64,000 nt of DNA from Rhodocyclaceae bacterium UBA2271. GTDB taxonomy: Bacteria > Pseudomonadota > Gammaproteobacteria > Burkholderiales > Rhodocyclaceae. The stretch spans positions 1 through 64,000 of the forward strand of contig DDXB01000009.1 in the NCBI GenBank assembly GCA_002347405.1, written 5' to 3'. Position numbers and translations under genes: made by a program. The notes below the pieces were generated by a model. That model made no database searches. It worked only from the letters and a program-made list of their open reading frames with translations, and had not been told where the DNA came from. This document shows positions 7,983-16,904 of this stretch, piece by piece (position 1 is the first letter of the stretch; every line of letters starts with the position of its first letter).

Positions 7983-9251
7983 TCAGCGCGGCATCGTCGC
8001 CCACAAGGCGTTGAGTGCAGCCTGGATCTCCCGCGACACCGTGCGCGCATCCGAGAAATTCGTCCCCGGGGGTATTGACACGGTCTCGATGTCCGGCAGG
8101 CCGAGCTTCTTGCGCCGGAAAACCGCCGCGATGTCCTTCGGCCCGCGCTTCACGTGACCGGCCGGCGGCGCCCGTTCAGACAACCATGCGACGACCAGCT
8201 TCGGACCGAAGCGCACCTGCGTGCCCACGAACGCCTGCGGCGAAACGCCGTCCAGCGGCGTCTGGAATTCCTGCAGCAGGCGGGGGACGTCTTCGGTCAA
8301 TTGGTCGATGATCTTGTTGTAGCCGCTCTGTGCCTTGGATTCGCCGATCGAGACGATGATGAACTCCGGCGGTTGCTTGCGCAGGTTCAGGATGCCGCGC
8401 AAGCGATCGGTGACCAACTGGCCACCGGCATCGCGGACACCCTGCAACTCGAGATCGAGAAGACCCGGCGCCGGACGATAACGCGCCAACATCGCCGACG
8501 GATCGGTCATCGCGATGGATTTCGGCAGTCCGCGCGGACGCTTGGGCACGATGCCGGCGGGGAGCGCCTCCGGAACGATCTTCAGGTCCTTGAGCACGGC
8601 GGCGACCGCGGCTTCTTCGGCGTTGCGCACGGCATCGCTGCGATGCAGGCCCAGTTCCGACACCCAGCCGAACAGGTTGTAGAATTGCCCGGCGTGCTCT
8701 GGTCGCTTGAGCATTTGCCGCTGCAGCAACGGATACAGGAACTGGTACAGCTCGGGCAGCTCGTAGCCCAGCCGTTTCGCTGCCTGGTGCGAGGCCGCAG
8801 TGATGATCGGCTCGGGTTTGAGGCCCGGCTTCGCCGCCGCCAGAACCTGTTCGAGGGCACGAAACTCGCCGGGCAGCGCCTCGGCCGAGACGATCTTGCG
8901 CGCCGCCTTGCGCAATGCCTTCGGCACGCCGGCAACCATCGCCGCCGGCGTCGGCAAGCGGCCCAGGCCCGACGCCTCGCGCAGGATCTGCGCCAGGGTC
9001 TTGCTGGCGCCGCCACCCTGCCGGTCGCCGATCACCAGGGTCAGCGCTTCTTTCGCCGACCCGAGTGCCTTGAGCTGGGCTTTCGTCGCCTGGAGTACCT
9101 GGTCAACATCGGAACCATGTATCGCAGCGCGAAGTTGCTTCTTGAGCTGCTCGAAGGCGTGGCGATTCGCGCCTTGCAACAAGGGCTTGGCCACGGGCTT
9201 GCGCACCCGGACCGACGGTCCGATCTTGCCCGTCGAAGCTTTAACGGCCAT
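7983..9251 (-). CDS. Unrecognised 422-aa protein, third gene of island operon; possible PD-(D/E)XK nuclease fold
   Basis: I do not recognise this protein. It begins with a basic, Lys/Arg-rich stretch (residues 1-25), followed by a mostly helical body. At residues 282-306 there is Asp282, then a hydrophobic strand EFIIVSIGESK with Glu304-x-Lys306, then Gln317 in KIIDQLTED. This D-(21 residues)-ExK...Q spacing resembles PD-(D/E)XK nucleases, including restriction-type toxin domains; that is inference from a short motif. No signal peptide or membrane segment is visible. The ATG at 9251 follows the stop of the preceding gene by six bases, with a GCGGAG ribosome site inside that gene's end. It is the last gene of a tight three-gene operon. 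No immunity or antitoxin gene is evident downstream. Confidence 0.75.
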   Translation of the reverse strand: MAVKASTGKIGPSVRVRKPVAKPLLQGANRHAFEQLKKQLRAAIHGSDVDQVLQATKAQLKALGSAKEALTLVIGDRQGGGASKTLAQILREASGLGRLPTPAAMVAGVPKALRKAARKIVSAEALPGEFRALEQVLAAAKPGLKPEPIITAASHQAAKRLGYELPELYQFLYPLLQRQMLKRPEHAGQFYNLFGWVSELGLHRSDAVRNAEEAAVAAVLKDLKIVPEALPAGIVPKRPRGLPKSIAMTDPSAMLARYRPAPGLLDLELQGVRDAGGQLVTDRLRGILNLRKQPPEFIIVSIGESKAQSGYNKIIDQLTEDVPRLLQEFQTPLDGVSPQAFVGTQVRFGPKLVVAWLSERAPPAGHVKRGPKDIAAVFRRKKLGLPDIETVSIPPGTNFSDARTVSREIQAALNALWATMPR

Positions 9252-9257
9252 GTCGCA

Positions 9258-11099
9258 CTACTCCGCTAGGGTCTGCACGTCTGACACCACCTGGAAGAAT
9301 AGTCCCAGTGCCGGGACGCAGGTGCTCAACGCCATCGATTTTCCGGTGGACAGCAGGATCTCCTCGACGATTTTCCCCGCACGCGGTTTGTTCGCCAGCG
9401 TGGTGACGTAACGCCCGGTGTCGTCGAGCAACAGCGCCTCAAGCGCGACGTTGTCGAGTTCGGCATTCTCCGCAGCGAGAACTGCGAACTGGTTGAACAT
9501 GTGGCCGTAGACCGTCATCACGCCGAGCACGGCAGAGACAGCGGCGACCGGTTTGACGAAGTAGCCGACGATCGACAGGAACGCCACGGTCTTGTCATAA
9601 CGGCGCAGCGGTGCTTCTGCCTTGTCCAGGGCCGCATATCGGACGAGGTCACGCGCGTCGCCGGCCGCCAAGTAACTGTTCAGCACCGACAACGCGAAAG
9701 CGGTGCGCAGCAGGGTCTCCTCGTCGGCCGCCGTGGATGCGGCAACCAGGTCGGCACGGACCGCCCCGAGCAGCTGATCGGCGAGCAAGGGCTCGAGGAT
9801 GCCACCGCGGCCATCGCGACCGGCCCAGAGCGCGGCCCGCGTTTCAGGCGTGTCGCTGAGATTGAGCTTGAGTTCGCGATTGATCGAATTGACCGAGCGT
9901 CCGAGCTCGTAGCGGAACATGGCCGTCGGATACTTCTTCGGAATCTGGGTCAGGTATCCGCGCGCGGCCGGAAGATAGGCGAACAATTGCGCGAGGACAA
10001 CCTGATCTTTGAGGTCGGTGCCGCTCTCGCGCTCCGGCAGGCACATCGCCAGCACACCCGGCGCGACGGGATGCTGCTCGCCGACCTGGCGCATCAGGTC
10101 ATGGAACGCCTTCGTGGCCTCGGGCAACTCGCCGGGGTCGGGCCGGGCCGGATACGGCGTCGGTGTCCCCGGCGGATTCGACGGCGGCGTGCTGCCCCCA
10201 CTGCCACCCGTGCCTGCATTCGCAGGAGCCGCGCCGGCCGGTGAATTCTTGTACGCATCGATCTTGCCCTGCGCGTCTTCTACCTTGGCGTATGCCTTCG
10301 CAAGCGCCCTGACCCCATTAGCCAGGTCTTCGGCGGCGCCTGGAACGGCGGGATCATGGATTTCGTATTCCGGAGGCGTGTCGTGCCCCGAGCCCCCTTC
10401 CGCCCCGCTGTTGCCGCCCGTGTTGCCGCCGCCCCCGGCACCGCTGGTACCACCACTGCCGCCCGCGCCCGTCGTTGACGGTAGCGGTTGCGGCTTGAGG
10501 CGGACGCCATAGGTTTTTTCGGCGCGGTCGAGCTGTTCCCGCGCGGCGGTGGCCAAGCCCTCGGCCTTGAGCAATCCCGCTTCGGCAAATTCGACTAAGG
10601 TGTCCTCAATCAGGCCACGCAGCGTGACCAGGCCTGCCGAAACGGCGGTGGCGAATGCCTGGCGCTGTTCCACCACGCGTGCCTGCACCGCCGACGCAGG
10701 CGACAGCCCTTGCGGCCGACCGGCAGCCGTGATCGGAAATACCTCGCGACCGAGCGCGAACAACAGCGCCTGGACGCCGTCCCAACCGGAGGAAACATAG
10801 AGTGAAAGCATCGCGTCCTCGACGTACTCCGGTGCGATCGTCACCCCGATGTTCTCGCCGTCGAGGTCGAACGACAACGTGGCATCCGGGAGATTCGAAC
10901 GATCTGGCACACCACTGCTGGCGGCGGCCAGTACCGCGTCATCGATGAACTGGCCCGTCGGTGCGCCGATGGCCAGTTGCGTCGGCGCCGCCACGGCTCG
11001 CGCGGCGGCTCCTGACACCGGATCCGCGACCGGAAAATCACCCGCCGACTGCAGGGCGCCCACGACCAGTACGACGACATGGGGAAAATCTTCGTCCAC
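9258..11099 (-). CDS. Unrecognised 613-aa protein, second gene of island operon
   Basis: I do not recognise this protein. Reading from GTG 11099 (eight bases after the previous stop) gives MDEDFPHVVVLVVGALQSAG. The residues further upstream in the frame overlap the first gene and are Arg-rich shadow, so that start is favoured, though its ribosome site is weak. Residues 1-200 form a probable globular domain. Two low-complexity linkers rich in Gly, Ser, Thr and Pro follow (about 209-240 and 296-322). The C-terminal half is helical, with a hydrophobic segment at about 505-545 and another near 588-604 that could be membrane-associated. The linkers imply independent domains on flexible tethers. 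Operon partners are the 990-aa and 422-aa proteins. Confidence 0.75.
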   Translation of the reverse strand: MDEDFPHVVVLVVGALQSAGDFPVADPVSGAAARAVAAPTQLAIGAPTGQFIDDAVLAAASSGVPDRSNLPDATLSFDLDGENIGVTIAPEYVEDAMLSLYVSSGWDGVQALLFALGREVFPITAAGRPQGLSPASAVQARVVEQRQAFATAVSAGLVTLRGLIEDTLVEFAEAGLLKAEGLATAAREQLDRAEKTYGVRLKPQPLPSTTGAGGSGGTSGAGGGGNTGGNSGAEGGSGHDTPPEYEIHDPAVPGAAEDLANGVRALAKAYAKVEDAQGKIDAYKNSPAGAAPANAGTGGSGGSTPPSNPPGTPTPYPARPDPGELPEATKAFHDLMRQVGEQHPVAPGVLAMCLPERESGTDLKDQVVLAQLFAYLPAARGYLTQIPKKYPTAMFRYELGRSVNSINRELKLNLSDTPETRAALWAGRDGRGGILEPLLADQLLGAVRADLVAASTAADEETLLRTAFALSVLNSYLAAGDARDLVRYAALDKAEAPLRRYDKTVAFLSIVGYFVKPVAAVSAVLGVMTVYGHMFNQFAVLAAENAELDNVALEALLLDDTGRYVTTLANKPRAGKIVEEILLSTGKSMALSTCVPALGLFFQVVSDVQTLAE

Positions 11100-11106
11100 C
11101 GCAGGA

Positions 11107-14079
11107 CTACGGCGTCGGCGTCGCGGGTGCCGACGGTGTTGCCGGTGGCATGCCGGGCGAAACCTGTACCGGCGCCATTTCCACGCGCAGCACCGGGGCA
11201 TGCGCCACAGGATCGTCCAGGTCATGTGCGGTCAGGCGCGCACGGCGGCGTTCGTTCTCGGCTTTCTGCTGTTCGATCATCTCGCGTTTGAGGTCGATAT
11301 CGGCCTGCTTGCCGCGCAGGTCCAGATCCCGCAGGTCGTCGATATAGTCCTCGCAGGCGCAGCACTCGCCGAGTCTCGCCTCGACGTGCACGCCCGAGGT
11401 CGGCAGCGAGACCGCCTGCTGGGTGCGCGTGGACGTAAGCTCGTTGTTCTCCAGCACCAACTCACGGAACAAGGCATCCGTACGCGGGTCGAGCGCGGCC
11501 TTGATGGGCAACGCGACATCGTTATTGTCGAAACCCAGGACGCGACGTTCGACCATCGGCAACATCGACAGGCGGTTCTGGAACGAATCTGGGAACGGCA
11601 TCAGGGTCAGGATGCACGTGCGGTAATAGTTGCGATAGCGATTGAGGTGTTTGGAGAGGGACTGGACGGCCTCGAGCGCCTCGGCGATTTCCTTGTTCGA
11701 ATAGTCGGTCTGCACCGCACCCTGGTTGGCCTCCATCGCCGCCTTGCCGGCGGCCAATTGCTGGGCCTGCCCGATCGCACGCACGGTTTCGGTGAAGGTG
11801 TTGAGCATCGACATCAACCCGGCATCGTTGACCGCGTACGCATCCTCCGGGATGTCGGTGAAGATGACGGGCGGCGGGATGTTCAGGTCGGCGCGTAGCA
11901 CCTTGTACATCGCGTCTTTGTCCTGGCTAATCGCCGAGGTGCCCAGCGTGCTGAACGTGATTCCGTTCAGGGCCTCGGCCAGGCGTTGCACACTGGCTTC
12001 CGACTGCGGATCGGTGCGGATCGCCGCAAGCACGTCGAACAGGTTCGGCGCGATCGCGCGTGCGCGGCGCAGGTACATGTACTTCTGCACCTTTGCCTTG
12101 TCGAGCAGCTGCATCGTCAGCACCGGCCATGGCGAGATTAGTTGCCAGGGCGACGGGACCGGCAAGGCTGCGCCCAGGAGCGGCGTTGCGGCCGCGAGGG
12201 AGACATAGGCATCAACGGCGCGTTTGCACTGCTCGGCCAATTGCTGCTTGGCGGGATCGTCAGTGGTGGTGATCTTGGAAACGGCGGTGCAAAGTTCGTT
12301 GCGGCGACGGGCTTCGCACAGCTGGTCCTGGGCGAAGAGCTTCTTCGCGGCGTCGAACCCGGGCGACAGGTCCGACACCAACAGCACGCGCTTGAGCACG
12401 CTTTCGTAGTAACGGATGTTTATGTAGGAGAACTCCTCGGACTGCACCGGGTTCGGGTCGAGCACGCAAAGGCGGGCATCCTCCTTGTTGAACTCGGTGA
12501 CGATGTCGTAGTGCGCCAGGACCTCGTAATAATTCAGCGTCAGGGTGTGGCACAGGTTCGGATTGCGGACCTTGCGGGTGACCTTGTTCTCGACCCCGTA
12601 TTCGGTCGACTCGCTGATCTTGGTCTCGCGCTGCAGCTTGAGCTTGCTGCTGGCCTTGGCGACGGTCTCGCGCAGGATTTCCAGGTTGTTCTTGCTTGAG
12701 TTGGCAAGGGTGGCCTTGGCCTGGGCGGTGGAACTGCCCGTGAAGTTCACGACCTCGGCCTTGACGCCGACCGTGGCGCCGATGGTCAAGCCCAGTTCGG
12801 TCTGGTTGCTCGCCTCACGGATCACGCTCTGCGCGTCCTTGCTGGTCTCGGTGAATTCGGTGGTCTGTTCGAATTCCGAATGCGCGCTGTCTTCGAAGGT
12901 CCGCTTGCGGCGATCCCAGGTCGAGATTTCCAGCGTCACTTCCTCTTGTGGCCCGAGTGCCATCGAGTGCAGCAGTTCGCCGCGCGAATAGCCGCGCAGG
13001 ATCCACCGGTGCCGCCACGGGATGTACAAGGCCAGCGGTAGGCGCGTCTGCGATGGCGCCTCGTCCGGGTAGGAGGTTTCGACCTCGGCCCCCGCCGAGG
13101 ATCCGGTGCCCGGGACGACGGTGCCGGTACCACTGCCGCCTGAGCCGGTTCCCGGGTTCTTCGGCGGGCGCGGTGGCGGGGTGCCCTCGCCGTCGTTGTA
13201 GTCCGTGTTGTCGCTGCGCAGGCCACCATCCTTGATGGCGTAGGAAATAACGGACCCACGCCCGCCGGAATCCTGTGATGGCTTGGATGCACGCAGCAAG
13301 ATCTTGCGGCCAGCCACCGTCACCGAGGCTTGGCCGATCGTCGACAAGGCCTTGAGCTGGGTGATGTTCATCGGCACACGCAGCAGCGAGCCATCGGTGG
13401 CCTCGACATACGGGCTGCGGATGAACTCGTCGGCCGTGCCGACATGATAGTCGTTGCGCATCGGCACGGAATCGCGGTGCTCGGCCGGCATCAGGCGCAG
13501 CATCTGGTCAACACCGGCGACGCGGACACGGACCAGGGCAGGGTCGCCGGCGAGCAGGTCGGCACGATCGGCGTCGGACAGGGAGATCGGGACTTTCTTG
13601 TTCGCGCCACCGAACGAGACGTGGCCGTCGTCGATGACCTTGTAGACATCCTTGACCTCGACATCGGTGAACAGCGACTTGGTCAGGTCGGTGAGCGACT
13701 TGTCGAGGTAGCGTGCCAGCGGCACCCCGCCGAGCACATCGACCGTACTCGCGGATTCGGCACTGCTCGCCTGCGCCTTCGAGCGATAGCCCGAACGCCG
13801 GTTCATGGCGATATGTTTGACGAATTTTTCCGGATCCAGGTCGGCCAGGACGATGGCATACGGCAAGTCGTCGATGGTGCGGTTGAGCCGCTTGAATTCG
13901 GCGAACGTCACGTCGTGGAACGACGTGCTGGCCGGCAACGCGGCGCCACAGTCGCTGGGCGGGAATGTCGTCGCCGCCGGCGTTTCCAAGGCGTCTGCCG
14001 CTGTGGCAGCGACAGCCGTCATCGCCGTCGCCTGGGTCGGTGCCATCGTCTTGGCATGGGAAGCCTTGCGCGTCGCCAT
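11107..14079 (-). CDS. Unrecognised 990-aa multidomain protein, first gene of island operon
   Basis: I do not recognise this protein. The ATG at 14079 has an excellent AAGGAGGAG site; longer in-frame extensions are not supported. Residues 1-40 are Ala/Thr-rich, and 50-290 look globular. A Pro/Gly/Ser/Thr linker spans about 300-335. A domain from about 345 to 600 starts with Trp/Arg-rich YIPWRHRWILRGYSRGELL. It continues with a long Ser/Thr/Lys/Glu segment (400-500) in which polar and apolar residues alternate, ending RKVRNPNLCHTLTLNYYEVL. Residues 915-955 are a charged coiled coil just after a Cys cluster (906, 907, 909), and the tail is Pro-rich. The Ser/Thr segment recalls beta-hairpin stems of aerolysin/ETX-MTX2 toxins, but this is only a resemblance. 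It is the first gene of the operon, so the promoter must lie upstream of 14079. Confidence 0.78.
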   Translation of the reverse strand: MATRKASHAKTMAPTQATAMTAVAATAADALETPAATTFPPSDCGAALPASTSFHDVTFAEFKRLNRTIDDLPYAIVLADLDPEKFVKHIAMNRRSGYRSKAQASSAESASTVDVLGGVPLARYLDKSLTDLTKSLFTDVEVKDVYKVIDDGHVSFGGANKKVPISLSDADRADLLAGDPALVRVRVAGVDQMLRLMPAEHRDSVPMRNDYHVGTADEFIRSPYVEATDGSLLRVPMNITQLKALSTIGQASVTVAGRKILLRASKPSQDSGGRGSVISYAIKDGGLRSDNTDYNDGEGTPPPRPPKNPGTGSGGSGTGTVVPGTGSSAGAEVETSYPDEAPSQTRLPLALYIPWRHRWILRGYSRGELLHSMALGPQEEVTLEISTWDRRKRTFEDSAHSEFEQTTEFTETSKDAQSVIREASNQTELGLTIGATVGVKAEVVNFTGSSTAQAKATLANSSKNNLEILRETVAKASSKLKLQRETKISESTEYGVENKVTRKVRNPNLCHTLTLNYYEVLAHYDIVTEFNKEDARLCVLDPNPVQSEEFSYINIRYYESVLKRVLLVSDLSPGFDAAKKLFAQDQLCEARRRNELCTAVSKITTTDDPAKQQLAEQCKRAVDAYVSLAAATPLLGAALPVPSPWQLISPWPVLTMQLLDKAKVQKYMYLRRARAIAPNLFDVLAAIRTDPQSEASVQRLAEALNGITFSTLGTSAISQDKDAMYKVLRADLNIPPPVIFTDIPEDAYAVNDAGLMSMLNTFTETVRAIGQAQQLAAGKAAMEANQGAVQTDYSNKEIAEALEAVQSLSKHLNRYRNYYRTCILTLMPFPDSFQNRLSMLPMVERRVLGFDNNDVALPIKAALDPRTDALFRELVLENNELTSTRTQQAVSLPTSGVHVEARLGECCACEDYIDDLRDLDLRGKQADIDLKREMIEQQKAENERRRARLTAHDLDDPVAHAPVLRVEMAPVQVSPGMPPATPSAPATPTP

Positions 14080-14768
14080 TGTCCGTCTCCTCCTTCGCTG
14101 CTGATCGCCATGGGTCCAATGCGGCGAGGATAGGCGTTTTAAACCCCCTCCGCAACACCGAGGATGCAAAACGAGGATGCCCCTCGGACGAAGGTCATAG
14201 TCGCTTGCGATTCGTCTGGGCGTCAGGTAAATGTTGCATTGCTGACCGAAGCGGCGAGCGAGTCGAATGGCCGTTCTGGCCGACGCGCTGTCGGTGGAAG
14301 ATCCCGCTGTACGACTGCTCGATTCAGTTACCTGCCATTGGAACCCCGAAGAGCCCAACGGCGGGATTGGGCACCGATGCGACTGTCGCCTTTCAAGATT
14401 CATTGCCAGAAAGCGGCCAGTGAAATTTCGCTTCCTGTAAGCGGCCGGTCGTCACTGAGTCCTCGGTGCCCTCAACGGCCTGATGATTTTTTCATGGGCT
14501 ACGACAGATTACTGATCCTATAGCTGCCGCTCACCTGAACCATCCATCCGACATCAGTTCGGCCTCAATCGCCATTGGACGCGTGCTGCTTGAGTGGCAG
14601 CAATGCATCGGTTACCTTTCGCCCAGCAAAACGATGTGTCGATCTCCGGCGCATCCGTCCCGGAATCACCCTATTGAACTTCTTGCCCTCGGCACAACCT
14701 TAATCACAATGGTGAAATCCATTACGAAGTCCAAGTGCATTCAAATCGTCTGTCAAAGAAGGTTGCCC
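14080..14768. other. 689-bp gene-free stretch (right flank of island)
   Basis: No credible gene is visible. It must hold the promoter of the three-gene operon (leftward) and of the thioredoxin-like gene (rightward). It contains several spaced GGCC words (for example AATGGCCGTTCTGGCC near 14267 and AGCGGCC near 14413 and 14441) similar in style to those in the left flank. I see no transposase, integrase or tRNA-derived attachment site. Confidence 0.55.
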
Positions 14769-15200
14769 ATGACAAATGCCGCTGAAACCCCGTCAAAGTC
14801 CCCAGCGTCACTCTGGCGAAACCGTCTGTTCACGATCCTTTTCATCGTTGGCGTCAGCAGTTTCATCTGGAGCCACCTCCCCGATGGCGGCTACCCGACG
14901 GACCTGACGAAAATCGGCACCGGACGCCCCACTCTGGTGCTGGCACATGACTCGAATTACTCGGGCGGCATGGAAGTAATGTATCTGATGAACGAAATCC
15001 GCGACGACTACTCAGGGCGCGTCGACTTTCTGGTCGCCCACCTTGGCATGGCCGACGGTCAGGAATTCGCCCGCCACCATGGCGCCCGCGATGGCGTCGT
15101 TCTGCTGTTCTCGGGAGACGGCCGAAACGTCAGCTTCCTGAGTAAACCGCAAAGCATTGACGAACTTCGCCTGGCCCTGAACCAGGCATTTAATTTTTGA
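14769..15200 (+). CDS. Membrane-anchored thioredoxin-like protein lacking the CxxC motif
   Basis: The 144-residue protein has a short polar N-terminus, one membrane helix (LFTILFIVGVSSFIW, about residues 23-40) and a periplasmic domain of about 95 residues. The order of elements is thioredoxin-like: strand PTLVLAHDSNYSGGMEVM where the active-site loop would be, strand RVDFLVAHL, GVVLLFSGDG, and a C-terminal helix IDELRLALNQAF. The usual CxxC is replaced by Asn-Tyr-Ser-Gly-Gly, so it cannot be a dithiol oxidoreductase. I chose ATG 14769 because AGAAGG precedes it and the upstream extension is unlike a protein. Function is unknown. Confidence 0.65.
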   Translation: MTNAAETPSKSPASLWRNRLFTILFIVGVSSFIWSHLPDGGYPTDLTKIGTGRPTLVLAHDSNYSGGMEVMYLMNEIRDDYSGRVDFLVAHLGMADGQEFARHHGARDGVVLLFSGDGRNVSFLSKPQSIDELRLALNQAFNF

Positions 15201-15440
15201 CGCAACCGTTTCTGGCGAAGGTGAACGGCCATCGGAGCCTAGAAGGATTTAAGCCACCTCGCCTATTTGGTGGTGGCATCTTTATCGATCAAATTGCGAA
15301 GAACGAAGGCCCGCTGGACGTCATTCAATAGTTCATGGTTTTGGGGGCGCCAATGTCCCTTTATGGCCGGGTTGAGGCAGAGCCGACATGAAGTTGCTCG
15401 CCGAATACCGGCCGTTCGATCGGGTCAGGGGACGCCTTGA

Positions 15441-15662
15441 CTATTGAAATTGGATAACCACCGCGACCGGCAGGTGATGGCCGAGAGTGTGAATTCGGAA
15501 TATTTCCACATTCCTGTCATTCGCCAATATCGTATCAACCCAAGCGACCGTCTGTTCTGGCCGAAGACCCGACGTATAACCAAGCAAGCCTGAACCACAA
15601 CCCCCGGCCGCCGACCAAGTGGATATTGCCACCGAACGCTTCGGCGCCGCCACGCCCTTCAT
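15441..15662 (-). pseudogene. Remnant of an endonuclease/exonuclease/phosphatase-family gene (C-terminal piece)
   Basis: The minus-strand frame ends with TVAWVDTILANDRNVEIFR followed by IHTLGHHLPVAVVIQF. This resembles the last strands of the EEP (AP-endonuclease-like) fold, in which a D-x-I-L strand precedes SDHLPV; here the SD of SDH has become GH. The upstream part of the frame does not look like the rest of such a protein, so only a fragment survives. The match is short and judged by eye. Confidence 0.35.
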
Positions 15663-15701
15663 GCGCTTCCTGTGCGAGGCGGCAAGGGTGCGTTACTGAA
15701 A

Positions 15702-15726
15702 CGCCGTCCCGCCAGCGCCGACTTTC
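15702..15726 (+). repeat. Dispersed core repeat, copy 1
   Basis: This is an intact 25-bp core (CGCCGTCCCGCCAGCGCCGA plus CTTTC) in a gene-poor interval, plus orientation. See the finding on the modular repeat family. Confidence 0.9.
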
Positions 15727-15807
15727 TGCTCTGGCCACAAACACACGGCGCGGCTTTTCTCCTTGCAGCGGTATCCTCCCCCACTACACCCACCAAAGGA
15801 GTCTGCC

Positions 15808-16116
15808 TTGGTCTTGCTCGAATTTTCCATGTCGCCAGCCAGCAAGGGCGAAAGCCTCAGCCCCTATGTGGCGCGCTCGCTCGACATCATCGACAAGAGC
15901 GGCCTGCCCTACCAGCTCACGCCGATGGGCACGGTCATCGAGGGCGAATGGGCCGAGGTGATGGCCGTCGTCGGCGCCTGCTTCGAAGCGATGAGGAGCG
16001 ACTGCGAGCGCATCGGCGCGCAGATCAAGATCGACTATCGCGCCGGATCGGCCAGCCGCATGCAATCGAAGATCGCCGCCGTCGAAACCAGGCTCGGCCG
16101 CAAGCTGGCGATCTGA
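15808..16116 (+). CDS. Thiamine-binding protein, MTH1187/YqgV (DUF77) family
   Basis: This 102-residue protein begins (M)VLLEFSMSPASKGESLSPYV and ends with RMQSKIAAVETRLGRKLAI, the pattern of the small ferredoxin-like MTH1187/YkoF/ECM15 proteins that bind thiamine. The central motif YQLTPMGTVIEGEW is characteristic. The start is TTG at 15808: a strong AAAGGAG lies six bases before it and no ATG fits better. It is cytoplasmic, and its exact role (thiamine carrier or sensor) is not established. The nucleoside deoxyribosyltransferase gene starts 20 bases downstream, suggesting co-transcription. Confidence 0.88.
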   Translation: MVLLEFSMSPASKGESLSPYVARSLDIIDKSGLPYQLTPMGTVIEGEWAEVMAVVGACFEAMRSDCERIGAQIKIDYRAGSASRMQSKIAAVETRLGRKLAI

Positions 16117-16136
16117 GAACAAGGCACGGTCTCGCC

Positions 16137-16874
16137 ATGAAAATCTACCTGGCCGGCCCCGACGTATTTCGTCCGGATGCGGAGGACTGGGCGAACCAGG
16201 CGCGCAAACTCTGCCGCCAATACGGCTGCGAAGCCCTCACGCCCCTCGATCATGGCGCAACCACGCCCGCCACCATCTGCGCCGGCAACCTGGCGCTGAT
16301 CCGCACGGCCGACGCCCTGGTCGCCAACCTGAATCCCTTCCGCGGCGCGGAACCGGATTCAGGCACGGTTTTCGAGTTGGGCTATGCGGTGGCGCTGGGC
16401 AAGCCGGTGCATGGCTACCTGAATGACATGGAAATATTGCGCGCCCGCGTCAATCGGTTGGAGCATGCCGATCCGGCCCGCAGCCATGACGATCGGGGCA
16501 TGGCGATCGAGGACCTCGCCCTGCCGCTCAATCTCATGATTGCCGCGTCTGCGCGCATCGTCGCGGGCGGGCTGGCGGATTGCCTGCAGTCCTTGCGCGA
16601 CGCCCTGCCAGCAGAGCCGACCGGCACCGATCCCCGCGAGCGCCTGGCCCATGAAGCCGCCATTCGCTACCTGCGCTGGGCTGAAGAAGGCCGCATCGCG
16701 GACCGCACCCCGCTGGCCACCATCACGCACCAATTCAAGGTCGATGAGGCAACCGTGCAGCAATGGGTCGCGGCTTGGTCAGGCATCGCCTTGCCTGCCG
16801 CGGAAGGCTACCTGCCCGAGGATGTCATCCGCAAGATGAAGATCAGCGGCCGGCAATTTCGCCACCTGAGCTAA
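16137..16874 (+). CDS. Nucleoside 2-deoxyribosyltransferase-family protein
   Basis: The N-terminal half of this 245-residue protein (MKIYLAGPDVFRPDA, then NLALIRTADALVANLNPFRG, then PDSGTVFELGYAVALGKPV) carries the nucleoside 2-deoxyribosyltransferase signature. This includes the nucleophilic Glu within GTVFELGYA and the Asp in the DALVANL strand. Such enzymes exchange or remove the base of 2'-deoxynucleosides, salvaging nucleotides. The C-terminal about 90 residues (from AHEAAIRYLRWAEEG) are helical with a helix-turn-helix look (FKVDEATVQQWVAAW), an addition not essential to the fold. It is probably co-transcribed with the thiamine-binding protein gene. Confidence 0.87.
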   Translation: MKIYLAGPDVFRPDAEDWANQARKLCRQYGCEALTPLDHGATTPATICAGNLALIRTADALVANLNPFRGAEPDSGTVFELGYAVALGKPVHGYLNDMEILRARVNRLEHADPARSHDDRGMAIEDLALPLNLMIAASARIVAGGLADCLQSLRDALPAEPTGTDPRERLAHEAAIRYLRWAEEGRIADRTPLATITHQFKVDEATVQQWVAAWSGIALPAAEGYLPEDVIRKMKISGRQFRHLS

Positions 16875-16904
16875 TCAAGGGCAGGTCCGGCTGCCGCGCC
16901 TGCT

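Larger units (their letters stand above)
15201..15807. other. 607-bp stretch without an intact gene
   Basis: It contains a probable gene remnant (15441-15662, minus strand) and one copy of the dispersed core repeat (15702-15726), both listed separately. Nothing else is recognisable in 15201-15440. Confidence 0.6.

Noticed and set aside
15535..15744. Additional 69-codon minus-strand gene near the EEP remnant
   Set aside because: Overlaps the remnant in another frame, has no family features and crosses the dispersed repeat.
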